From assembly GCF_020253525.1 (NCBI RefSeq), contig NZ_JADCBK010000130.1:1-36508 (forward strand): DNA of 36,508 nt, read 5' to 3'. The DNA is from Aquidulcibacter sp. (lineage in GTDB: Bacteria > Pseudomonadota > Alphaproteobacteria > Caulobacterales > Aquidulcibacteraceae). The stretch's first letter is position 1; every line of letters begins with the position of its first letter. The notes below the pieces were generated by a model. The model was given only the letters and a program-made list of their open reading frames with translations. It was not told the origin of the DNA and did not search any database. Made by a program: the position numbers and the translations under genes. This document shows positions 29,845 to 36,508 of the stretch, piece after piece.

Positions 29845-29908
29845 CGGCCACCCCGTCGGACAAGCCTCCCCCCGCGCGCAGCGGACGTTGAACGAGGGAA
29901 AATGGCGC

Positions 29909-30802
29909 TCATTTGCTCGCTTGCGGGGCCGAAGCTTCAGGCGGCTCTGGCGCGCGCTCTAACCCGCGCTTTGGCCGCACAATCCGTTGGAACAGACCAC
30001 GCCGCTCTGGCTTACCTTCGGGCGTAAAGCCGCGGGCGGTCAGCAGCTTATAGCTGGCCTCATACCATTCAGAGCCCGGATAATTATAACCCAAGACCGC
30101 GCCGACCTTGGTTGCTTCATCAATCAAGCCCATCGACAAATTGGTCTCGACCAAGCGGTGCAGCGCTTCGGGGACGTGGGTTGTGGTCTGATAAAGGTCT
30201 ACCACCCGACGGAAGCGGCCAAGGGCTGCCAAATGTTGGCCATCACGCAGATAATAGCGCCCGATTTCCATTTCCTTGCCAGCCAACTGGTCTTGGGTCA
30301 TGTCAATCTTCAGGCGCGCATCGCGGGCATATTCGCTTTGAGGATAACGCTGCACGACATCATTGAGGGCGGCCAATGCCAATTCGGTCATGCGCTGGTC
30401 ACGACCTACGTCCACAATCTGCTCAAAATAGCAGATAGCGATCAGATAATAAGCATAAACCGCGCTCTCATTGCCGGGATAGAGCGAGGTGAAACGCTGG
30501 GCCCCCGCAATCGCCTCTTCATATTTGTTCTGTTGATAATTGGCATAGGCCGTCATCAACAAAGCGCGCCGCGCCCATTCCGAATAGGGGTGCTGGCGGT
30601 CCACTTCTTCAAAGCCTGTTACCGCTTCGGCGTAATTCTTCTTGCTAAGCTCATCGCGCGCATTGTTGTACAACAGGTCCACGGGACGCTCGACATAGGC
30701 CGGTGCCTTTTTGGTATTGCTGCCGGGCATGGATTGGCAGGCAGCCACGGCCACAAGCAAGGTTGGCACAACAAGCAGAATTCGAAATGGCGAGTGCTTC
30801 AC
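29909..30802 (-). CDS. bamD: Outer membrane assembly lipoprotein BamD
   Basis: Essential BAM-complex lipoprotein that helps fold outer membrane beta-barrels. I chose GTG 30802, which has GGAG eight bases upstream and gives 297 residues. The longer reading from TTG 30835 adds 11 residues in front of the signal. A hydrophobic stretch ends in the lipobox VAAC with Cys22. TPR-like repeats follow (LYNNARDELSKKNYAEAV, FEEVDRQHPYSEWARRALLM, YLIAICYFEQIVDVGRDQ). The C-terminal 40 residues are basic then Pro/Ala-rich. lpxC, its frequent upstream neighbour, is not here; 30803-31060 holds no gene. Confidence 0.96.
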   Translation of the reverse strand: MKHSPFRILLVVPTLLVAVAACQSMPGSNTKKAPAYVERPVDLLYNNARDELSKKNYAEAVTGFEEVDRQHPYSEWARRALLMTAYANYQQNKYEEAIAGAQRFTSLYPGNESAVYAYYLIAICYFEQIVDVGRDQRMTELALAALNDVVQRYPQSEYARDARLKIDMTQDQLAGKEMEIGRYYLRDGQHLAALGRFRRVVDLYQTTTHVPEALHRLVETNLSMGLIDEATKVGAVLGYNYPGSEWYEASYKLLTARGFTPEGKPERRGLFQRIVRPKRGLERAPEPPEASAPQASK

Positions 30803-31060
30803 GATGTAAACTCCGGGCCGTATGCCCTTCCCCAACCCATCTTTAACCAGCTTCCGCGCGCACGGGAAGCCGCTAAAGGCGGTTGGACGGGTTCTGCTTC
30901 ATGTGGGCACAGTTTGCGTCAATTTAAGGACAGGTGTGAAATCCTGTGCAGGCCTCAAACCAAAGGCCCTCACCCAGCTTGACCCCCTGTTCTGGCGCGG
31001 CACTATGGCACGGCTTACGGGGCAATTGCCCGGCACGATGCGCGAGGGGCGGAATTGACC

Positions 31061-31627
31061 ATGCAACGATGCGGCTGGGTTCTCGAATCAGACCCGCTCT
31101 ATGTCGCCTATCATGACGAGGAGTGGGGCGTGCCGGTCCATGATGCGCGCCAGCTGTGGGAGCTATTATGTCTAGAGGGCTTTCAAGCCGGCCTGTCGTG
31201 GATCACGATTTTGCGTAAGCGCGACGCATTTCGCGAAGCCTTTTGTGGCTTTGACCCTGACCGCGTAGCCGCCTTTGGCCCAGATGATATTGAGCGCTTG
31301 ATGGCCAATCCCGGCATCGTTCGGGCGCGCGCCAAAATTATTGCCACGATTGAGTCTGCGCGGCTTTTCCAGACCATTGAGACCGAAGAAGGCGGTTTTC
31401 ACGATTTCATCTGGTCGGTCGTCGGCGGAAAGCCTATCCATAATCACCCCGTCTCGTTTCGCGATGCACCGACAAAGTCGGCAGAATCAGAAGAGCTGGC
31501 GCGCAAGCTTAAAGCCCGTGGCTTCAAATTCTGCGGGCCGGTCATTTGCTACGCTTATATGCAGGCTGTAGGCTTAGTGGTCGATCATGAAACCTCCTGC
31601 CACCGCTATCGGCCGCACTTAGAGTGA
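31061..31627 (+). CDS. tag: DNA-3-methyladenine glycosylase I
   Basis: Removes 3-methyladenine from DNA to start base excision repair. From ATG 31061 the 188 residues begin MQRCGWV as in the E. coli protein; TTG 31055 in frame is less likely. Zinc ligands are visible as C4, H18 (YHDEEWG), H176 and C180 (DHETSCHRY). The catalytic-pocket region EGFQAGLSWITIL and the helix-hairpin-helix-like NPGIVRARAKI are present. A GAGGGGCGGA ribosome binding site precedes it. It diverges from bamD. Confidence 0.97.
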   Translation: MQRCGWVLESDPLYVAYHDEEWGVPVHDARQLWELLCLEGFQAGLSWITILRKRDAFREAFCGFDPDRVAAFGPDDIERLMANPGIVRARAKIIATIESARLFQTIETEEGGFHDFIWSVVGGKPIHNHPVSFRDAPTKSAESEELARKLKARGFKFCGPVICYAYMQAVGLVVDHETSCHRYRPHLE

Positions 31628-31695
31628 CGGGCAGACAGAGGGATTGCGCATCAGGTCAAAGGCTTTAACGTGGCGCAAAAACAAGGGAGTGCGCC

Positions 31696-32673
31696 ATGAG
31701 CTTAAGAACACCAATTTGCGATCTTTTGGGGATTGAACATCCCATCATGCTGGCGGGCATGGGTGGGGTTTCCTATGCCGAAGTCTGTGCGGCCGTCTCG
31801 GAGGCTGGCGGGTACGGCTGTCTTGGCATGGCCGGGCGCACACCGGCTGAAATCCGCGATGAAATGCGCAAGGTCCGCGCTTTGACGGATCGGCCCTTTG
31901 GTGTCGACCTTTTGGCCGCCGTGCCAGGCAGCCTTGAAGCCTCTGTCGATATCATCATAGCCGAAGGTGCGACCGCCTTTATCGCGGGCCTTGGGGTTCC
32001 CTCCGCCATTATCGAAAAGCTCCATGCCGCTGGGCTCAAAGCCATGGTGGTGGGCGGGGCTGTCAGCCATGCCGAAAAAGCCCAAGCCGCTGGCTGTGAT
32101 GCGGTCATCTGCCAAGGCTCAGAAGGCGGCGGCCACACGGGCCTTGTTGGCACCCTGCCCTTGGTTGCCCAAGCGGTTGAGCGGGTGACGATTCCGGTTG
32201 TTGCTGCAGGTGGGCTCTATGACGGACGCGGGCTTGCAGCCGCACTGGCCCTTGGCGCACAAGCGGTTTGGATGGGCACGCGCTTTATCGCCTCGAAAGA
32301 GGCTCATGCCGGGCAAATGTATAAGGAGGCTGTCGTCGCAGCCAAGGATACCGACACGGTCCGTACCCGTTCCTATTCCGGCAAGCCCATGCGCGTGAAA
32401 GATAATGCTTGGGTACAGGATTGGGAAAGCCGCCCCGCCGACATCCAGCCTTTCCCCCAGCAAGCCATGATCAGCATGCAGGCAGGAGCTATGGGCGGCA
32501 TTGGCGGCCAGATTGAAGGCCTTGAAGCCGACAAATCTTGCTTTGCTATGGGCCAGTCCGCTGGCGGGGTTCATGAAATCCTGTCGTGCAAGGAAATCAT
32601 CGAGTCCATCATGGCCGAGGCCCATGAAGCGATTGGCCGGGTTGCCCGCTTACAAGCAAGCTCTCCAGCTTGA
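31696..32673 (+). CDS. Nitronate monooxygenase / 2-nitropropane dioxygenase-like flavoprotein
   Basis: FMN-dependent TIM-barrel enzyme of the NMO/FabK superfamily, oxidising nitronates or acting as an NAD(P)H-dependent flavin oxidoreductase; the substrate is unknown. Motifs: PIMLAGMGGVSYAEV at the start, VICQGSEGGGHTG (residues 138-149, probable catalytic His147), IPVVAAGGLYDGRGLAAAL and QAVWMGTRF for the FMN phosphate. It has the normal length for the family (325). It lies 68 bp after tag, same direction, with AAGGGAG before the ATG. Confidence 0.9.
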   Translation: MSLRTPICDLLGIEHPIMLAGMGGVSYAEVCAAVSEAGGYGCLGMAGRTPAEIRDEMRKVRALTDRPFGVDLLAAVPGSLEASVDIIIAEGATAFIAGLGVPSAIIEKLHAAGLKAMVVGGAVSHAEKAQAAGCDAVICQGSEGGGHTGLVGTLPLVAQAVERVTIPVVAAGGLYDGRGLAAALALGAQAVWMGTRFIASKEAHAGQMYKEAVVAAKDTDTVRTRSYSGKPMRVKDNAWVQDWESRPADIQPFPQQAMISMQAGAMGGIGGQIEGLEADKSCFAMGQSAGGVHEILSCKEIIESIMAEAHEAIGRVARLQASSPA

Positions 32674-32705
32674 CCTAACGCCCGAAACAGGCGCGTTTAG
32701 GGGGT

Positions 32706-33470
32706 ATGAAATCACGTGTTTGGATGGTCAGTGCGGTCGTGCTCATCGCAGCCTCTGGGGCTGCGTTGAGTGTCGCCCAACCCATTAGCCAAGACCCGCA
32801 AAATCGTGGCCCGACCCCCACGCTGGAGACCTATGTGGTTTCAGGTGCCCCTGTGGAGGCAGATCGGCGCATCCCCGACGCGCCGATTGAGGATGGCCCA
32901 GTCGATATCCCCCAAGACGCGCCAATGGAATGGACCCCAGAAGCCAGTCCAGAAACAGCCGCAGAAGTGCCCTATCGCCCGGCCCGCCAAAAGGCCCGAA
33001 AAGTCCTGCGCGATGTTGAAGGCCTAAATGCAGACTATAGCGCCTATGGCGATCCCGCCGCAGAGGCCCAAGGCGCGGTTGCAGATAATCAACGGCGCGC
33101 GCGCGCGATTGATCCCATCAAACGGGCGAATTTGACCCGCTTGGCGCGTGTCTTGGGCTCGCTCCACGCTCTACGGGTCTCGTGTTCAGGTCGGGAAGAT
33201 CAGACCTATCGGTCACGCATGGCCACCCTCTTAGACCTCGAAGCCCCAGACAATAGTGCCTTGCGCGACCCGCTGGTGGATTCATTCAATGCGGGCTTTC
33301 AAGCCTATGGCCAAGGTACTGCCACCTGCCCGGCAGATCGCAGCGCGCAGGAAGCCCGCTTGGCAAAAGATGGTTTTGGTCTCGCCAAACAGATGGCCGC
33401 CCTTTATAGACCTGCCGCTGCACCATCGGCAGATCAAACCAAACAACCAGATTCAAAGCTTTCAAAGTAA
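32706..33470 (+). CDS. TIGR02301 family exported protein
   Basis: Function unknown; the family is largely alphaproteobacterial. The 254 residues start with a Sec-type signal (about 1-25, cleavage near LSVAQP), then a Pro/Glu-rich stretch (about 30-100). The family core follows (about 135-235): LARVLGSLHALRVSCSGREDQTYRSRMATLLDLEAP-type sequence, then DSFNAGFQAYGQGTATCP with the paired Cys, and a helical end. The C-terminal tail is Gln/Lys-rich. It follows the NMO-like gene by 32 bp and may be co-transcribed. Confidence 0.85.
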   Translation: MKSRVWMVSAVVLIAASGAALSVAQPISQDPQNRGPTPTLETYVVSGAPVEADRRIPDAPIEDGPVDIPQDAPMEWTPEASPETAAEVPYRPARQKARKVLRDVEGLNADYSAYGDPAAEAQGAVADNQRRARAIDPIKRANLTRLARVLGSLHALRVSCSGREDQTYRSRMATLLDLEAPDNSALRDPLVDSFNAGFQAYGQGTATCPADRSAQEARLAKDGFGLAKQMAALYRPAAAPSADQTKQPDSKLSK

Positions 33471-33482
33471 TCGATCATACCA

Positions 33483-33504
33483 ATTTACCACTTTTCAGGT
33501 AAAT
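33483..33504. promoter_or_regulatory. Perfect inverted repeat upstream of the tandem-receiver gene
   Basis: ATTTACC (33483-33489) pairs with GGTAAAT (33498-33504) around ACTTTTCA. It lies 67 bp before the TTG start. There is no T tract, so an operator-like dyad is more plausible than a terminator. The binding factor is unknown. Confidence 0.4.
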
Positions 33505-33570
33505 ATCACCATTTGCACTACGTTAACGGATCGCGCCTAGACATAAACCAATCAAGCTAAGGGGTGGCTT

Positions 33571-34374
33571 TTGTCGAACTACACCTGCCTGTTGATCGAA
33601 GACAGCATGATACAGGCGCGCGTGATCTCACAAATGATCCTGCGTACTGGGTGGGTTGCGCTTGTGGCTTTAGATCTTCGCTCTGGCCTCGCCATCATGG
33701 AAGAAGAACCGTTAGAGCTTGTTATTTCTGACCTTATGCTGCCGGATTCAACCGATGGCAGCACCATCGCCAAAATCCGCGAAGCTGCACCCCATGTGAC
33801 CATTGCTGCTATCAGCGCAGGCGGGGGCCGAAATTCAGCCTCTGCCCTGTTAGAGCGCGCAAAAGCCGATGGCGCGGAATTTCTGTTGCAAAAGCCTTTC
33901 TCGCAAGAACGCCTGCAGGCCTTATTAAGCGAAGTCTCCGAGCGCCTGCAATCGGGCACCCGCCGCCCGCATGTGCTGGTGATTGAGCCGAGCCGGACCT
34001 TGCGCAAAATCTGTGAGACGGGCCTTAAGGAACATGATTTCCGCGTGACCTGTGGCGCGACCTTGGACGAAGCCCTCGACCAGATTGATATTCTCGACCT
34101 CGATGCGGTTGTCACCCAAGTCGATGTCACCTCTGACGATGGCGCAGAACTTGTGCGCATGATGCGCGAAGCATTCCCCGGCGTCGCCATTGTGGCGGTC
34201 TCTGACAAGGGCGAGAGTGAAATTGCCAAGCGGGCTTGGTTGAAAACCTTAGAAGCTGGTGCGGATGTGGCGCTCGCCAAACCCTTCACGCCAGAAGAAC
34301 TTGTCAGCTCTGTTCGCAATGGCATGGTGCTGGCGGCTTCGGCTTTCTTGGAAGCTGCCCGCCGGTCGGCTTAA
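33571..34374 (+). CDS. Response regulator with tandem receiver domains, second one degenerate
   Basis: Two CheY-like domains and no output domain, 267 residues. Domain one (about 4-125) has the full set: E10/D11, phospho-acceptor D54 (ISDLMLPD), S82 and K108 (QKPF). Domain two (about 133-255) keeps E139 and K237 (AKPF) but has Pro140 in place of the second acid and Gln183 where the acceptor Asp should be (VVTQVDV). It should therefore not be phosphorylated and may serve as a protein-binding or dimerisation unit. The start is TTG with AAGGGG ten bases upstream. No histidine kinase is nearby. Its stop overlaps the convergent transporter gene by 4 bp (TTAA). Confidence 0.9.
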   Translation: MSNYTCLLIEDSMIQARVISQMILRTGWVALVALDLRSGLAIMEEEPLELVISDLMLPDSTDGSTIAKIREAAPHVTIAAISAGGGRNSASALLERAKADGAEFLLQKPFSQERLQALLSEVSERLQSGTRRPHVLVIEPSRTLRKICETGLKEHDFRVTCGATLDEALDQIDILDLDAVVTQVDVTSDDGAELVRMMREAFPGVAIVAVSDKGESEIAKRAWLKTLEAGADVALAKPFTPEELVSSVRNGMVLAASAFLEAARRSA

Positions 34375-35282
34375 ACGGCGTGCAATTGGCCTAAGACCGA
34401 GACGACTACGCCTGCCACAATCAGGGCAGAGCCGAGGCCACGCCGCACATCGATTGTCTCCTTAAACCGAAGCCAGCCCAAAAGCGTCGCGGTTGGCGCT
34501 TCGACCAAGGCATTAAGCGCCCGCACCAAAGCTGCAGGGGCCAATGTCAAAGCGGCAAACCAACAGGCTGAGGCTGCTGCCCCGGTAAAGCCCGCTGACC
34601 AGGACGCCTTCCCATCGGCGGCTAATGCCGCCAAAGCCCGCCGATCCACCACCAAAAGGATACCGCCCAAAACAACACTCTGCATGGCTTGCACGCAGAC
34701 GAGCGTGAAGGTCGCCGAAAAGATAGGCGCGGCAGGATCTATCGCCAGCCCACAAAGCCGGTAGCAATTGGCCGAGACGGCAAAGCACGCCCCAGAGGCC
34801 AGCCCAAAAAATCCGGCCTTAAACCCCCCAATTCCCCCGGCAATGCCTTTGTTGGGCCAAGAGGCAAGCAATAGACCCGCTGTCGCGCCCCAAATACCCA
34901 ACCAGCCCCAAACCCCCAATTGGTCGCCGAGGAAGAGCGCACCAACCAGAGCCGCCAAGGGTAGGCTCATATGTTGAAAGGTCGAGCCAAGCCCAAAGCT
35001 TGACGCGCGCATGGCTTGGATCAAGGCCGCCGTTGCACATACTTGCGCCGTTGCCCCAAGCGGGGCGGCGACCCAAAAATCAGGCCCAATGGTGAAATGG
35101 GCTGGTGGGGCCAGCCACCACACAAGGCCTAAAAACAAACAGGCAAAGGGCAGGCCGTACAAAAAGCGCACCAAAGTGGCCCCCCACGGCCCTGCTTGGT
35201 CAGAAAGCCCTCGTTGGGCGGCATTGCGCAAGATTTGTAAAAGGCCCGCAACCAAGGCCAAGGGCACCCACATCCCGTTCAT
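34371..35282 (-). CDS. DMT superfamily (EamA-type) transporter
   Basis: Inner membrane transporter of the drug/metabolite family; substrate unknown. The 303 residues show ten hydrophobic segments in two EamA halves. Conserved Pro/Gly-rich bits are visible (LPLAALVGALFLGDQLGVWGWLGIWG in half one; LNALVEAPTATLLGWLRFKETIDVRRGLGSALIVAGVVV in half two). The repeat of a basic loop after segment 4 of each half is typical. It is divergent from the SIMPL gene (175 bp gap) and converges on the tandem-receiver gene. Confidence 0.9.
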   Translation of the reverse strand: MNGMWVPLALVAGLLQILRNAAQRGLSDQAGPWGATLVRFLYGLPFACLFLGLVWWLAPPAHFTIGPDFWVAAPLGATAQVCATAALIQAMRASSFGLGSTFQHMSLPLAALVGALFLGDQLGVWGWLGIWGATAGLLLASWPNKGIAGGIGGFKAGFFGLASGACFAVSANCYRLCGLAIDPAAPIFSATFTLVCVQAMQSVVLGGILLVVDRRALAALAADGKASWSAGFTGAAASACWFAALTLAPAALVRALNALVEAPTATLLGWLRFKETIDVRRGLGSALIVAGVVVSVLGQLHAV

Positions 35283-35457
35283 TTAACAAGCCTTGCAAGA
35301 AGAAAAATCGGGGCCAGCATAAACGGCGCTATTGGCCCGTTTCCTCCGTGGTTCCGCCCTAAACGTGCCATAAACCAAGCCCACAGCGGACTTGAGGGAC
35401 GCGATGTTGCACCCAAGGCAGTTAAGTGGCCTAGTGAGGGGTGTGGAGGGCTTAATC

Positions 35458-36189
35458 ATGACAGAACGGACTAATCTTTTGGCTGCAGCGGCTATAGTGG
35501 CGGGCGGGATCGCCTTTGCCGGCTTCTCGGCCGGCCAATCCCTCGTGCACTCACGTTTGGGCTTTCGAACGGTCACAGTCAAAGGTCTTTCAGAGCGCCC
35601 CGTCAAGGCAGACCTCGGCTTTTGGTCGATCAGCTTTGTCGCGACTGGCGATTCTTTGGAAGAAGCGCGTCAGGCACTGACAACCTCAGAGACTGCCGTG
35701 AAAGCGTTTCTGACCGCCCGCGGCTTTCCCGCCACCGCCTATCAGGTGCAAAATATTCGCGTGGAAGACAAGCTGGCCAATGCCTATTCCAACGGCGGCT
35801 TAAACGGGCCACGCTATATTCTGACTGAAAACCTGATGGTCAAAACCACCGAGGTCGACAAGCTGGCAGAAGCCTCGCGCAATAGTGGTGATTTGCTGAA
35901 AGAGGGCGTGGTTTTTGCCAATGATGGCTCTTCCTCGGGTCCTTCCTTTCAATTCACCGGTTTGAATGAACTGAAGGGGACACTGCTTACCGAGGCGACC
36001 CAGCGCGCCCGGGAAGCTGCCGACAAATTCGCCAAGGAATCAGGTGCCAAAGTCGGGGCCATTCAAAATGCCAATCAGGGCGTGATTGAAGTCAATCCAG
36101 CCGTCGAAATCCCAGACAGCCCCCCTGACCGCCAAATTGACAAAAAGGTCCGCGTGGTAACGACAATCACCTATTTCTTGAAGGATTAA
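35458..36189 (+). CDS. SIMPL domain (DUF541) protein
   Basis: A 243-residue envelope protein of the BP26/SIMPL family; the precise role is unknown. I chose ATG 35458, seven bases after GGAGGG; the open frame reaches 35392 without support. Residues 7-27 are a hydrophobic anchor or signal. The domain follows: VTVKGLSERPVKADLGFWSI, then LTARGFPATAYQVQNIRVED, and a C-terminal QRAREAADKFAKESGAKVG before a final beta strand (VRVVTTITYFL). It stands alone, in a divergent pair with the transporter. Confidence 0.9.
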   Translation: MTERTNLLAAAAIVAGGIAFAGFSAGQSLVHSRLGFRTVTVKGLSERPVKADLGFWSISFVATGDSLEEARQALTTSETAVKAFLTARGFPATAYQVQNIRVEDKLANAYSNGGLNGPRYILTENLMVKTTEVDKLAEASRNSGDLLKEGVVFANDGSSSGPSFQFTGLNELKGTLLTEATQRAREAADKFAKESGAKVGAIQNANQGVIEVNPAVEIPDSPPDRQIDKKVRVVTTITYFLKD

Positions 36190-36335
36190 TGGGCAAAGGC
36201 CTCTGTCTCATGAGGTCGTTATTCCCCAAGGCGTCGGCCGAGTCCCGGACCTTGGGCCGCAAACGCGCTGAGGTCCCCGCTCTCCACTGCGTTCCGGTGG
36301 GGATGACATCGCTTTGCATGGATTTCTACCTGGAA

Positions 36336-36369
36336 GCGCTTTGGTGATCCTTCCGGCCCACCAAACCGC
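36336..36369. repeat. Inverted repeat (10 bp with one mismatch)
   Basis: GCG-C-TTTGGTG (36336-36346) pairs with CACCAAA-C-CGC (36359-36369), with one C-C mismatch and a 12-base loop. It lies 25 bases before the cloverleaf. Confidence 0.6.
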
Positions 36370-36394
36370 AAGCGAAATTGTTTCTGCGACCTCG

Positions 36395-36467
36395 GGGTAG
36401 TCAAGTGCGCAGCTTCGCTGCGTCGCGACGCGATCCGTTTTCGAAGAAAACGGACACTTGACGACCC
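36395..36467. repeat. 73-nt cloverleaf-forming palindromic element
   Basis: Closing stem GGGT-A-GTCAAGTG (36395-36407) pairs with CACTTGAC-G-ACCC (36455-36467): 12 pairs with one A-G mismatch. Inside, three perfect hairpins fill all remaining bases: CGCAG/CTGCG (36408-36422), TCGC/GCGA (36423-36433) and TCCGTTTTC/GAAAACGGA (36434-36454). No base is left between arms. It is seen directly in the sequence; whether it acts as DNA or RNA is unknown. Confidence 0.8.
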
Positions 36468-36508
36468 AGATGTCGCGGCCATCCTTGATGATCCATTTTG
36501 GTGAAACA

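Larger units (their letters stand above)
36190..36508. other. Non-coding, highly structured tail of the window
   Basis: No convincing gene in 319 bases. A minus-strand frame of 87 codons (36219-36482) exists but runs through strong inverted repeats and shows no family signature. The stretch contains a nested dyad near 36275-36304 (TCCCC with GGGGA), a hairpin at 36336-36369, a cloverleaf at 36395-36467, a GACATC/GATGTC pair (36305-36310, 36469-36474) enclosing both, and a direct repeat of TTTGGTGA (36340-36347, 36497-36504). It is repeat-like in character and may continue beyond the window. Confidence 0.6.

Noticed and set aside
36395-36467. A tRNA gene at the cloverleaf
   Set aside because: Size and arm number fit, but the loops are 3-5 bases, there are no linker bases, no proper anticodon loop and no standard D or T loop sequence.
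36219-36482. An 87-codon minus-strand reading frame at the right end
   Set aside because: It runs straight through the cloverleaf and other perfect dyads, has no recognisable family pattern, and its composition is explained by the inverted repeats.

Overview
The window is a chromosomal segment of an alphaproteobacterium. The signs are a single S10-spc-alpha ribosomal cluster with adk lying between secY and rpsM, a short-LID adenylate kinase, an alphaproteobacterial-type LigA zinc finger, and neighbours such as the DUF3297 and TIGR02301 families. Most of the DNA is moderately GC-rich. The order cannot be fixed from the sequence alone; a Caulobacterales- or Hyphomonadaceae-like genome is only a guess.

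Left flank (1-5821). On the minus strand are the 5' part of recG (cut by the window edge just before its Walker A motif), tesB, rarA, a Do-type periplasmic protease and an RluE-type pseudouridine synthase. A small plus-strand alkyltransferase-like gene overlaps the 3' end of rarA. Positions 5899-6752 hold a two-gene minus-strand unit of visibly lower GC: a DUF2188 protein followed 2 bp later by an uncharacterised protein that I read as TIR/deoxyribosyltransferase-like. It sits between rluE and the end of the ribosomal cluster and looks acquired. It is the best candidate here for an undescribed system.

Ribosomal block (6865-21320, minus strand). Transcription runs right to left from a leader upstream of rpsJ: rpsJ-rplC-rplD-rplW-rplB-rpsS-rplV-rpsC-rplP-rpmC-rpsQ-rplN-rplX-rplE-rpsN-rpsH-rplF-rplR-rpsE-rpmD-rplO, then secY-adk, then rpsM-rpsK-rpoA-rplQ, ending in a clear intrinsic terminator. 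The block seems divided into transcriptional segments. Two strong terminator-like hairpins in tandem lie between rplO and secY, a promoter-like site and leader precede rpsM, and each spacer of the alpha part carries a hairpin. The str genes (rpsL, rpsG, fusA, tuf) that often precede rpsJ are absent. Instead there is a roughly 420 bp gap with a candidate promoter and leader hairpins, then a probable 50-residue hydrophilic small protein.

Right flank (21434-36508). This holds a DUF3297 gene, a GNAT acetyltransferase, a six-cysteine membrane-anchored protein of unknown function, a Tat-exported PhoX-type phosphatase, the envelope/DNA-repair run bamD-recN-ligA, tag, a nitronate monooxygenase-like gene, a TIGR02301 protein, a tandem-receiver regulator whose second receiver has lost its phospho-acceptor, a DMT-family transporter and a SIMPL-domain protein. 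The last 319 bases have no convincing gene but are highly structured, including a 73-nt element that folds on paper into a perfect cloverleaf.

Six DNA-repair genes (recG, the alkyltransferase-like gene, rarA, ligA, recN, tag) flank the ribosomal block. Three convergent gene pairs overlap at their 3' ends, which indicates compact packing.
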